Of a stretch of 64,000 bases of DNA, positions 17,225 to 25,495 are shown piece by piece. The DNA comes from Burkholderia territorii (GTDB taxonomy: Bacteria > Pseudomonadota > Gammaproteobacteria > Burkholderiales > Burkholderiaceae), in assembly GCF_902833055.1 (NCBI RefSeq), contig NZ_CADFEJ010000016.1, positions 1-64,000 of the forward strand, written 5' to 3'. The notes beneath the pieces are model-generated. The model saw only the letters and a list, made by a program, of their open reading frames with translations, was not told where the DNA came from and did no database searches. A program made the position numbers and the translations under genes. The stretch's first letter is position 1. Every line of letters begins with the position of its first letter.

Positions 17225-18601
17225 ATGACCGCCTTCACGCCCTTCCCCCCGCTCGCCCAGCTCGCCGCCGACCTCGCCGCGGGCAGGACCACGAGCCGCG
17301 CGCTCGTCGACGTCGCGCTCGAACGGATCGCCGATCCGTCCGGCCAAGGTGCGGCCGTCTTCACCGAAGTCGACGCCGACAACGCGCGCGCGGCCGCCGA
17401 TGCCCACGACCGCCTGCGTGCCGCGGGCACCGTGCTGTCGCCGCTCGCCGGCATTCCCGTGTCGGTGAAGGATCTGTTCGACGTCGCGGGTCAGGTGACG
17501 CGCGCCGGCTCGCGCGTGCTCGACGGTGCGCCGCCCGCCAAGGCCGATGCGGTCGCCATCGCGCGGCTCAAGCGTGCGGGCGCGGTGCTGGTCGGCCGCA
17601 CCAACATGAGCGAGTTCGCGTTCTCGGGGCTCGGCCTGAATCCGCACTTCGGCACGCCGCGCTCGCCGTACCGCCGCGACGTGCCGGGCGACGCGCGCAT
17701 TGCCGGCGGCTCGTCGTCGGGCGCGGCGGCGTCCGTCGCCGACGGGATGGCGGCCGTCGCGCTCGGCACCGACACCGGCGGCTCGATCCGCATTCCGGCC
17801 GCGCTGTGCGGGCTCACGGGCTTCAAGCCGACCGCGAGCCGGATCCCGACGCAAGGCGGCGTGCCGCTGTCGACCACGCTCGACTCGTTCGGCCCGATCG
17901 GCTTGACGGTGGCCTGCTGCGCACTCGTCGACCGGATGCTGGCGGGGCTCGAACCGCACGTGCCGGCCGCGCGGCCGCTCGAAGGCGTGCGGCTCGGCGT
18001 GCTGACCAACTATGTGACGGACGGCGTCGATGCCGACGTCGCCGCCGCGCTCGACGCATCGCTGAAACACCTCGAGGCCGCCGGCGCGATCGTCACGGAA
18101 GTACGCTTTTCCGCGCTCGACCGGTTGCCGGACATCAACCGCTTCGGCTTCTCGCCGATCGAGGCATATGCGTGGCATCGCCCGCTGCTCGCGCAGCACC
18201 GCGACCAATACGACCCGCGCGTACTTTCGCGCATCCTGAAGGGCGAGCCGGCCAGCGCGGCCGACTATCTCGACCTGCTCGCCGCCCGCCAGGCGATGCT
18301 GGACGAAGCGGCGCACACGGTCTGGTCGCGCTTCGACGCGCTCGTCGCGCCGACGGTGCCGATCGTGCCGCCGCGCATCGCCGAACTCGAGGCGGACGAC
18401 GCCGCCTTCACGCGCACCAACGCGCTGATCCTTCGCAACCCGAGCGCGTTCAATTTCCTCGACGCGTGCGCGCTGTCGCTGCCGTGCCATCCGCGCGACG
18501 CGGCACCGGTCGGTCTGATGCTCGCGGCCGCGCCGCATCGCGACGACGCGCTGCTCGCGATCGGCCAGGCGGTCGAAGCCGTGCTGAACACGATCCGGTG
18601 A
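17225..18601 (+). CDS. Amidase (amidase signature family)
   Basis: A 458-aa hydrolase with the Ser-cisSer-Lys triad: Lys82 (PVSVKDLFD), Ser163 (GGSSSG) and nucleophile Ser187 (GTDTGGSIR), the last two separated by 24 residues as in characterised members. It cleaves C-N bonds of amides or carbamoyl compounds in the cytoplasm. It is shorter than AtzF-type allophanate hydrolases and lacks their C-terminal domain; there are no gatB/gatC neighbours, so it is not the tRNA amidotransferase subunit. Pairing with the GntR gene 7 bp upstream points to an inducible catabolic role. Confidence 0.88.
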   Translation: MTAFTPFPPLAQLAADLAAGRTTSRALVDVALERIADPSGQGAAVFTEVDADNARAAADAHDRLRAAGTVLSPLAGIPVSVKDLFDVAGQVTRAGSRVLDGAPPAKADAVAIARLKRAGAVLVGRTNMSEFAFSGLGLNPHFGTPRSPYRRDVPGDARIAGGSSSGAAASVADGMAAVALGTDTGGSIRIPAALCGLTGFKPTASRIPTQGGVPLSTTLDSFGPIGLTVACCALVDRMLAGLEPHVPAARPLEGVRLGVLTNYVTDGVDADVAAALDASLKHLEAAGAIVTEVRFSALDRLPDINRFGFSPIEAYAWHRPLLAQHRDQYDPRVLSRILKGEPASAADYLDLLAARQAMLDEAAHTVWSRFDALVAPTVPIVPPRIAELEADDAAFTRTNALILRNPSAFNFLDACALSLPCHPRDAAPVGLMLAAAPHRDDALLAIGQAVEAVLNTIR

Positions 18602-18696
18602 GCGCCCGGGTGCAATGGCGGCGGGAGATCCCGCGCGAAGCGCCTGCGGCAGGTTGCCGCACGCGCGCCGTCAGTTTCGTGCCAGATCGTTCGCGC

Positions 18697-18702
18697 TAAA
18701 AT
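18697..18702 (+). promoter_or_regulatory. -10 box candidate for dsbB
   Basis: TAAAAT in the context gcgcTAAAATcg, 47 bp before the dsbB ATG. The same context occurs before rph and, in part, before fbp. No good -35 is seen. Confidence 0.4.
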
Positions 18703-18748
18703 CGCGCGATTGTTTATCGGACCGACCAACGACAGGAATCCCGCCGAC

Positions 18749-19261
18749 ATGAACGACTCCACGCTCGCACTCCGCCGTGAACGCCGCCTGCTGATGCTGC
18801 TCGGATGGGTGTGCATCGCCCTGCTGGCCGGCGCGCTGTACCTGCAGTACGTGAAGAACGAAGATCCGTGCCCGCTGTGCATCATCCAGCGCTACTTCTT
18901 CGCGGCGATCGGGATCTTCGCGTTCCTGGCGGCCGGGATGCGCAACTGGCGCGGCATCTGGGTGCTCGAACTGCTGATCGCGATCGCGGCGGCCGGCGGT
19001 GTCGGCACGGCCGCGCGGCACCTGTCGATCCAGATGAATCCGGGCTTCAGCTGCGGCTTCGACACGTTGCAGCCGATCGTCGACAGCCTGCCGCCCGCTC
19101 AGTGGTTCCCCGGCATGTTCAAGGTCGCCGGCCTGTGCGAGACCGTCTACCCGCCGATCTTCGGCATCCTGCTGCCGGGCTGGGCACTGATCGGCTTCGC
19201 CGCGATCCTGATCGCCGTCGCCGCGAGCCTCTGGCGCCATCGTCGCAAGCTGGCTGGCTGA
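18749..19261 (+). CDS. dsbB: Disulfide bond formation protein B
   Basis: A 170-aa inner-membrane protein with four hydrophobic helices. It reoxidises periplasmic DsbA and passes electrons to ubiquinone. The two essential cysteine pairs are present: Cys41/Cys44 (PCPLC) in the first periplasmic loop, and Cys102 (FSCGF) with Cys130 (GLCET) in the second. The quinone-site Arg48 follows in CIIQRYFF. The ATG follows AGGAA at ~11 bp; the longer frame starting at 18710 is unlikely because it adds a hydrophilic non-family extension. Single gene, with a likely promoter just upstream. Confidence 0.95.
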   Translation: MNDSTLALRRERRLLMLLGWVCIALLAGALYLQYVKNEDPCPLCIIQRYFFAAIGIFAFLAAGMRNWRGIWVLELLIAIAAAGGVGTAARHLSIQMNPGFSCGFDTLQPIVDSLPPAQWFPGMFKVAGLCETVYPPIFGILLPGWALIGFAAILIAVAASLWRHRRKLAG

Positions 19262-19873
19262 CAGCACGCGCCACGCGCCGGCCGTTCGGCCGAGGCCGCG
19301 CGCGGCGCTGCGCGCGGCTCGCCCGGCTGCACCGGCGCGGCTCCAGCGCGGCCGCGTCCTGCCGGCCGCTCGTAAACACCTACCCCGGCCGCAACCCGCC
19401 TTTCCGGGCGAACGCGCCGCGCACGACATTCGCGCGCACGCCCGCCCCGCATGCGTTCCGGCGCGATGCCCGCGCATCGGCGCCCCGATTCCGCGCGGCG
19501 GGCCTATGATCGACATGATCGCCGTCTGATAGCCCGGATCACCGCCCGGCAATGTTTCCGCCGCGTTGCGGTGCTATCTTCGCGACTGGATGGCGATCTA
19601 CGTGCGCGAGGCCAGCGGTCTCACCTCCTGCGTAACGCGCGCCCGATCCGCAATGTCGACTGGATTCATCATGACAACGCAAACCATCCGCATCCGTCAC
19701 CCTCATGGCGTCCGCATGTCGCGCGGCGGTGTCCGCGCGCGTCCTCGGCGCACCGCACCCGCATCGAATCGGCCGCGCAGCCGGCCCGCGTTCCTCTCGC
19801 CCATCTTCGTTGCCGCCGCGCCCGCCAGCCCGCGCCGCGCGTCGTGCCGCGTCGTCCCGACCGGAGCGTGCTG
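19262..19873. other. 612-bp stretch without a recognisable gene between dsbB and xdhC
   Basis: Very GC-rich. Open frames exist on both strands, including a 102-codon plus frame whose TGA overlaps the xdhC ATG (TGATG), but the translations are Arg/Ala/Pro-rich and match no family. In particular I see no trace of the C-terminus of XdhB, which often precedes xdhC. Promoter sequences for xdhC should lie here. Confidence 0.5.
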
Positions 19874-20878
19874 ATGGAAGCCTGGCTCGGCGATCTGCAG
19901 CAACTGCTCGCGCACGGCGAAGCGGCCGTCCTCGTGACGGTCGCGCATACCGACGGTTCCGCGCCGCGCGAGGCCGGCACGAAGATGCTCGTCACACGCG
20001 ACATGGCCCGCCATACGATCGGCGGCGGTCATCTGGAATGGAAGGCGATCGAGATCGCGCGGCACCTGCTGAAGGACGGCGCGCACGTGCCCCACGCGCG
20101 CAGGCTCGAACGGCTCGCGCTCGGCCCGAGCCTCGGCCAGTGCTGTGGCGGCGCGGTCGTGCTCGCGTTCGAGCGGCTCGACGTCGGCGACCTCGGCTGG
20201 ATCATGTCGCTCGCGAAGCGCGTCGCGGCGGGCGCCGCGACCGTGCGTAGCGTATCATTCGGCCCCTCGCCGGGTGCGCCGCTGCTGAGCGAGCCCGAAT
20301 CGGCCGCGGCGCGCGCCGACTGCCTGCTGTGGGAAACCGGCGGCGTGTCGCTGATGACCGAAACGATCGCGCCGCATGCGTTCCCCGTCGTGCTGTTCGG
20401 CGCGGGACACATCGGCACCGCGCTCGTGAAGGTGCTGGCGACATTGCCGTGCCACGTGCACTGGATCGACGGGCCCGACGCGGTGTTCCCGCCTGCCGAC
20501 GCACTGGCCGGGATCGGCAATCTCGCGATCGACGCAGTACCCAGCCCGGCCGATGCCGTCGATACGGCGCCGCCGCACGCGTACTTCGTCGTGATGACGC
20601 ACGACCACGCACTCGATTTCATGCTGGCCGAGCGCATCCTGCGCCGCGGCGACTATGCGTACTTCGGGATGACGGGCTCGCAGACCAAGCGCGCGCAGTT
20701 CGATCATCGGCTGGCGGCGATCGGCATCGATCCTGCCCAGCTCGCGCGGATGCGATGCCCGATCGGCGTCGAAGGCATCGTCGACAAGGCACCCGAAGTC
20801 ATCGCGATCTCGGTGGCCGCGCAGTTGCTGCAGGCCGTCGAGGCAAACGCGCACACGCAGGCTTCCCCTACATTCTGA
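19874..20878 (+). CDS. xdhC: Xanthine dehydrogenase accessory protein XdhC
   Basis: A 334-aa XdhC/CoxI-family chaperone that binds molybdenum cofactor, promotes its sulfuration and inserts it into xanthine dehydrogenase. The N-terminal part carries VTVAHTDGSAPREAGTKML and the conserved GPSLGQCCGGAV cysteine motif. The C-terminal part is the Rossmann-like domain (VVLFGAGHIGTALVKVLA) with MTHDHALDF and YFGMTGSQTKRA. It heads a purine group with add (18 bp downstream) and guaD, but xdhA and xdhB are not next to it. The ATG fits the family N-terminus. Confidence 0.93.
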   Translation: MEAWLGDLQQLLAHGEAAVLVTVAHTDGSAPREAGTKMLVTRDMARHTIGGGHLEWKAIEIARHLLKDGAHVPHARRLERLALGPSLGQCCGGAVVLAFERLDVGDLGWIMSLAKRVAAGAATVRSVSFGPSPGAPLLSEPESAAARADCLLWETGGVSLMTETIAPHAFPVVLFGAGHIGTALVKVLATLPCHVHWIDGPDAVFPPADALAGIGNLAIDAVPSPADAVDTAPPHAYFVVMTHDHALDFMLAERILRRGDYAYFGMTGSQTKRAQFDHRLAAIGIDPAQLARMRCPIGVEGIVDKAPEVIAISVAAQLLQAVEANAHTQASPTF

Positions 20879-20896
20879 CCGACCAAGAACAACGCC

Positions 20897-21922
20897 ATGA
20901 CCCCGACATTCAAGGAAAAGATTGCCCGCGCTCCGAAAGCCGAGCTGCACATCCATATCGAAGGCTCGCTCGAGCCCGAACTGATCTTCGCGCTCGCGCA
21001 GCGCAACGGCGTGAAACTCGCGTACGAATCGATCGACGCACTGCGCGCCGCGTATGCGTTCACCGACCTGCAGTCGTTCCTCGACATCTATTACGCCGGC
21101 GCGAGCGTATTGCTGACCGAGCAGGATTTCTACGACATGACGGCCGCGTACTGCGAACGCGCACTCGCCGACAACGTCGTCCACACGGAGCTGTTCTTCG
21201 ACCCGCAGACGCACACCGAACGCGGCGTGCCGATCGAGACGGTCGTTGCCGGCATCGATCGCGCGCTCGCCGATGCCGAACCGCGCGGGCTGTCGAGCAA
21301 GCTCATCCTGTGCTTCCTGCGCCATCTGTCCGAGGACGATGCGCTCGCGACGTTCGAATCCGCGTTGCCGCTGTTCGAACGCTACCGCCACCGGCTGATC
21401 GGCGTCGGTCTCGATTCTTCCGAGCTCGGCCATCCGCCGACGAAGTTCGCGCGCGTGTTCGAGAAGGCGCGCGCGCTCGGGCTGAAGCTGGTCGCACACG
21501 CGGGCGAGGAAGGCCCGCCCGCCTACATCTACGAAGCGCTCGACGTGCTGAAGGTCGACCGGATCGATCATGGCGTGCGCAGCATCGAGGACGCGGCGCT
21601 CGTCGAGCGCCTCGCGCGCACGCGCACGGCGCTCACCGTCTGCCCGCTGTCGAACCTCAAGCTGTGCGTGTTCGACGACATGGCGAAGCACACGCTGAAG
21701 GCGCTGCTCGACCGCGGCGTCGCGGTGACGATCAACTCGGACGATCCGGCCTATTTCGGCGGCTACGTGAACGACAACTACTTCGCGACGGTCGACGGGC
21801 TGCAACTGACGGACGCCGAAGTGCATACGGTGATCCGCAACGGCTTCGAGGCGTCGTTCGTCGACGCCGCGCAGCGTGATGCGCTGATCGCGCGTCTCGA
21901 TTCGTACTGGCACGCCGCGTGA
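20897..21922 (+). CDS. add: Adenosine/adenine deaminase
   Basis: A 341-aa zinc-dependent deaminase of the adenosine deaminase family, (beta/alpha)8 fold. Ligands visible are HIHIEGSLEPE (two metal His and the substrate loop), LVAHAGEEGP (His and catalytic Glu), IDHGVRS (His) and the final metal Asp in INSDDPAYFGGY. The AGEEGPP form and overall length resemble the adenine-deaminase branch (Aah1-like), so the true substrate may be adenine rather than adenosine. Product flow into hypoxanthine fits the flanking xdhC and guaD. It is 18 bp from xdhC and likely in the same operon. Confidence 0.92.
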   Translation: MTPTFKEKIARAPKAELHIHIEGSLEPELIFALAQRNGVKLAYESIDALRAAYAFTDLQSFLDIYYAGASVLLTEQDFYDMTAAYCERALADNVVHTELFFDPQTHTERGVPIETVVAGIDRALADAEPRGLSSKLILCFLRHLSEDDALATFESALPLFERYRHRLIGVGLDSSELGHPPTKFARVFEKARALGLKLVAHAGEEGPPAYIYEALDVLKVDRIDHGVRSIEDAALVERLARTRTALTVCPLSNLKLCVFDDMAKHTLKALLDRGVAVTINSDDPAYFGGYVNDNYFATVDGLQLTDAEVHTVIRNGFEASFVDAAQRDALIARLDSYWHAA

Positions 21923-22355
21923 CGGCCGGCATCGAGGCTCCCGGACAGATGAAACACATCGACGACGTCCGCTTGGTGGCGATCGGTTCGGCCCTGCGCC
22001 ACACCGGCCGCGTACATGCACCGCGCACGCACGCGGGCGTCGCGCCCGTCGCCCGCGTGGCGGCGGCACCGGGCGAAGTCGCGCACCGAAACCTGTCGTG
22101 GCGGCACGTGATGCAGCCCGCCGGTCGCGGATGCGGATGCGGATGCGGCCACGATCGCCGCCGCGACCGCGATGCCGTCAACCGGCAACCCGGCGATGAC
22201 GGACGCCCTGCTCGCGGGCGCGATCGCCATCCGCGGCGCCAGGCCTTCGTGCTTCGCTGCATCGCGCACGTCAGGGCCGCGACCGCCATGCCGCCGCCCG
22301 CGCGGCGCCGACCGATTTCTTCTGTTCGCCTTACCTTGATGCAGGACCATTCGTC
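21923..22355. other. 433-bp gap between add and guaD
   Basis: No gene is convincing. A 146-codon plus frame and a 190-codon minus frame are both open, as expected in DNA of this GC content, and neither resembles a family. A short GGATGC repeat (about four copies, 22128-22150) is visible. guaD probably has its own promoter here. Confidence 0.45.
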
Positions 22356-23672
22356 ATGACGCAAACCGCTTTCCGTTCCCAACTGCTGACCTTCAACGGC
22401 GACCCGGCGCAATCGAGCCAGGCCGCGAATTACGAGACCGACGGCCTGCTGATCGTCGACGACGGCAAGGTCGTCGCGGCCGGCCCGCATGCGCGGCTCG
22501 CCCCGACGCTCGCGCGCGACGCGGTCGTCCATGACCTGCGCGACAAGCTGATCGTGCCCGGCTTCATCGACACGCACATTCACTATCCGCAGACGGACAT
22601 GATCGCGTCGCCGGCGCCCGGCCTGCTGCCGTGGCTCGACAAATACACGTTCCCGACGGAGCGCCAGTTCGGCGATCCGGAACATGCGCGCGAGGTCGCC
22701 GACTTCTTCGTCGACGAGCTGCTCGCGTGCGGCACGACGAGCGCGCTCGTCTATTGCACCGTGCACAAGCAGTCGGCAGAAGCGCTGTTCGCGGCCAGCG
22801 ACGCCCGCGACGTGCGGATGATCGCGGGCAAGGTGCTGATGGACCGCAACTGCCCCGAGTTCCTGCGCGACACCGCGCAATCGGGCTACGACGACAGCGC
22901 GGAGCTGATCGACCGCTGGCACGGCAAGGGCCGCCAGATGTATGCGCTCACGCCGCGCTTCGCGCCGACGTCCACCGAGGCGCAGCTCGAGGCGTGCGGC
23001 GAACTCGCGCGGCGCCATCCGGACGTGTTCGTGCAGAGTCACGTCGCGGAAAACGTCGACGAAGTGAAATGGGTGGCCGAGCTGTTCCCCGGGCACCGCA
23101 GCTATCTCGACATCTACGATCGCTACGGACTGCTGCGCCCGCGCGCGGTGTACGGCCACTGCATTCATCTCGACGACGAGGACCGCCGCCGGATGGCGGA
23201 GACGCGCACCGTCGTCGCGCACTGCCCGACGTCGAACTTCTTCCTCGGCAGCGGCTTGTTCGACTTCGACAAGGCCGGCGAATTCGACGTGCCCGTGACG
23301 CTCGCCACCGACGTCGGCGGCGGCACGTCGTTCTCGATGCTGCAGACGATGAACGAGGCGCACAAGGTCGCGCGGCTGTCGGGCCATCACCTCACCGCGA
23401 CGCGGATGTTCTGGCTCGCGACGGCCGGCGCCGCGCAGGCGCTCGATCTTGCCGACACGGTCGGCACGCTCGCGCCGCGCACCGAAGCCGATTTCGTCGT
23501 GCTCGACCCGCAGGCCACGCCGCTGCTCGCGCGCCGCACGAAACGCGCGGAGTCGCTCGAGGAGCTACTGTTCGCGTTCGCGCTGCTCGGCGACGACCGC
23601 GCCGTCTACCGCACGTATGCGGCCGGCCGGCTCGTGCACGAGCGCGGTGCCGCACGCCGCGCCGCCGCGTAA
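22356..23672 (+). CDS. guaD: Guanine deaminase
   Basis: A 438-aa amidohydrolase that converts guanine to xanthine. The zinc-binding motif PGFIDTHIHYPQTDMI is near residue 70, followed by the family-specific LPWLDKYTFPTERQF, VYGHCIHLDDED, and the conserved region VAHCPTSNFFLGSG with LATDVGGGTSFSML (metal Asp). Length matches E. coli GuaD. With add and xdhC it makes a purine-salvage/catabolism group feeding xanthine dehydrogenase. The ATG has AGGA ~10 bases upstream. Confidence 0.95.
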   Translation: MTQTAFRSQLLTFNGDPAQSSQAANYETDGLLIVDDGKVVAAGPHARLAPTLARDAVVHDLRDKLIVPGFIDTHIHYPQTDMIASPAPGLLPWLDKYTFPTERQFGDPEHAREVADFFVDELLACGTTSALVYCTVHKQSAEALFAASDARDVRMIAGKVLMDRNCPEFLRDTAQSGYDDSAELIDRWHGKGRQMYALTPRFAPTSTEAQLEACGELARRHPDVFVQSHVAENVDEVKWVAELFPGHRSYLDIYDRYGLLRPRAVYGHCIHLDDEDRRRMAETRTVVAHCPTSNFFLGSGLFDFDKAGEFDVPVTLATDVGGGTSFSMLQTMNEAHKVARLSGHHLTATRMFWLATAGAAQALDLADTVGTLAPRTEADFVVLDPQATPLLARRTKRAESLEELLFAFALLGDDRAVYRTYAAGRLVHERGAARRAAA

Positions 23673-23774
23673 CTCACTCGCACTCGCCCATGTCCGCTCC
23701 GGCGTGCGCCACGGCGCATGCCGGCGCAACCGGATTCGCGCCGCGCGCGCCACGCGCCGTGCTAGAATTCGCCG

Positions 23775-23912
23775 CTCATTGGGGAGTAGCCGCTCCGCTC
23801 GATGTCCCGCCCCCGGCGCGCATCGTGACGGAGGCGTCCGTCAACAGACTTGGCCGTTCGGCCATGGCGGGCGCAGCCACCGAGGCCTGGCGAGACCGAT
23901 GGTTCACTGCGC
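23775..23912 (+). ncRNA. yybP-ykoY manganese riboswitch
   Basis: The leader has the conserved features of the Mn2+-sensing yybP-ykoY element: GGGGAGTAGC (23781-23790) for the first loop, the CCGTCAACAGAC segment (23838-23849) and the closing GGCGAGACC (23889-23897), with GC-rich stems between. It lies immediately upstream of a TMEM165/GDT1 exporter gene, a known target class. Manganese binding would switch expression on; whether it acts on transcription or translation is not visible. Confidence 0.85.
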
Positions 23913-23982
23913 GCCGCATCAGGGCCCGGCGCGCGGCGGATCGTCGCTCGCACGCACAACATCGGCCCGTGGAACCCCGTAC

Positions 23983-24555
23983 GTGTCTCAAGCCTTCCTG
24001 ATCTCCACCGGCGCCGTCGCCCTCGCTGAAATCGGCGACAAGACCCAACTGCTGTCCCTCGTGCTGGCCGCGCGCTATCGCAAGCCCGTGCCGATCATTC
24101 TCGGCGTGCTCGTCGCGACGCTCGTGAACCACGGCTTCGCCGGTGCGCTCGGCGAATGGCTCGGCGCGCTCGTCACGCCGTCGATCATGCGCTGGGCGCT
24201 CGCGTTCTCGTTCATCGCGATGGGGTTGTGGATCCTGGTGCCGGACAAGCTCGATGCGGACGAAGCCAATGCGAACCGCTCGCGGCTCGGTGTGTTCGGC
24301 GCGACGCTCGTCGCGTTCTTCCTCGCTGAAATGGGCGACAAGACGCAGATCGCGACCGTCGCGCTCGCCGCGCGCTTCCAGGATTACATCGGCGTGGTGG
24401 CCGGCACGACCTTCGGAATGATGCTGGCGAACGTGCCCGCGATCCTGCTGGGCGATCGTTTCGCGCACCGCCTGCCGACGAAGCTGGTGCACGGCATCGC
24501 GGCCGTGCTGTTCGTCGTGCTCGGCGCGCTGGCGCTGCTGGGCGTCGGGGCCTGA
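23983..24555 (+). CDS. TMEM165/GDT1 family (UPF0016) cation exporter
   Basis: A 190-aa inner-membrane protein with six predicted helices in two homologous halves, each with the family signature ELGDKT-like motif: ALAEIGDKTQLLSL (~residue 12) and FLAEMGDKTQIATV (~110). Members export manganese, and bacterial ones are often called MneA-type. The start is GTG, giving the short N-terminus SQAFLISTG normal for the family; GGAA lies ~9 bp upstream. The preceding Mn2+ riboswitch strongly supports a manganese-efflux role. The next gene is convergent. Confidence 0.92.
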   Translation: MSQAFLISTGAVALAEIGDKTQLLSLVLAARYRKPVPIILGVLVATLVNHGFAGALGEWLGALVTPSIMRWALAFSFIAMGLWILVPDKLDADEANANRSRLGVFGATLVAFFLAEMGDKTQIATVALAARFQDYIGVVAGTTFGMMLANVPAILLGDRFAHRLPTKLVHGIAAVLFVVLGALALLGVGA

Positions 24556-24607
24556 TGCACGCAGGCAGACGGCGCGGCAAGGCTGCCGCGCCGGTGTCGC
24601 TACCGCG

Positions 24608-25309
24608 TTACTTCGCGACGGCCGCGCCCGATGCGGGCACCGCCGGTACCGCACGCTCGTTGGCGGCCGGCGCGGCCGGCCCGCCGCGCTTGTCGACGGG
24701 CAGCCGCACGGTGCGGATCGCACCGTTCGCCAACGGGAAATCCGCGAGCGCGCTGCGCGCGAGAAATGGCATCGCATACAGCAGCGCACCGTTGTCGCCG
24801 GTGGTGCGCGCGGTCACGTTATAGACTTCCTTGCCGGTCGCGCGCTCGGTGATCCGGATGCCGAGCGTGTAGTCGAAGACCTGATAAGTCTGCGCGACGT
24901 AGCCCGCCGGCATCGGCCCCCAGGGCCCCCACGGTCCCCACGGCCCGCCCCGCCAGTAAGGCCCCGGCCCGATGAACCACGGGTCGTAGTACACCGGCTG
25001 CGGCACCGTCACCAGGTCGCTGCCGACCCCGTAGGCCAGCCCGACCAGATAGCGCGCCTGCGCGGCCGGCACCTGCCGGAATGCGTACGCAGACAGTTCG
25101 TTCGCGACGATCGGCTCGTAGGTCGACTGCTCGATGCTGTGCTTCTGCGCATCGGTGCGCGTGAAGGCGTAAGTGCGTGTCGCGTCGCTGCCGCTCCAGT
25201 CGGAGAAGGCCGTGACCTGCGTCGTCACGTAGCTGGTGCAGCCCGTCAGCAGCGCCACGCACAGCACCGCCGCCCAGCCCGCACCGCGTTGAATCCATTC
25301 GCGTTTCAT
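24608..25309 (-). CDS. DUF4136-type lipoprotein
   Basis: A 233-aa exported lipoprotein. The N-terminal signal ends in a lipobox (LLTGC, Cys ~24), followed by YVTTQVTAFSDWSG, the family-like SYTFTRTDAQ region (here RTYAFTRTDAQKHS), a Gly/Pro/Trp-rich loop (WRGGPWGPWGPWGPM) and a beta-rich C-terminal part (DYTLGIRITERATGKEVYNV). DUF4136 is the best match by eye; function unknown. The C-terminal ~30 residues are Ala/Pro-rich. It is divergent from pepN and convergent with the GDT1 gene. Confidence 0.82.
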   Translation of the reverse strand: MKREWIQRGAGWAAVLCVALLTGCTSYVTTQVTAFSDWSGSDATRTYAFTRTDAQKHSIEQSTYEPIVANELSAYAFRQVPAAQARYLVGLAYGVGSDLVTVPQPVYYDPWFIGPGPYWRGGPWGPWGPWGPMPAGYVAQTYQVFDYTLGIRITERATGKEVYNVTARTTGDNGALLYAMPFLARSALADFPLANGAIRTVRLPVDKRGGPAAPAANERAVPAVPASGAAVAK

Positions 25310-25495
25310 GTTGATCCTCGTCGATCCGTCACCCGTTCGTCGCACCGCGCGAACTGCACGGGATGCCGATAATACGCGGACTGCCGGAACCGGTAAAAAG
25401 TTCGCCCGGCACACAGCCGCAAGCCTTTGTACAATGGCCCGGTTCGCCCGGCTCGCGCCGCGGGCCCGATCCCCACTCCACCGATCTCGACGACC

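Noticed and set aside
17225..18601. Amidase as GatA or as allophanate hydrolase
   Set aside because: No gatB/gatC nearby and no C-terminal allophanate-specific domain; it is paired with a GntR regulator instead.
19566..19874. A 102-codon plus frame whose stop overlaps the xdhC start (TGATG)
   Set aside because: The translation is low-complexity Arg/Ala/Pro without a ribosome binding site or known family, so the overlap may be chance; kept only as a note in the gap.
21778..22359. Open frames on both strands between add and guaD, one with a hydrophobic stretch
   Set aside because: No start context, overlap with the end of add, biased composition; nothing recognisable.
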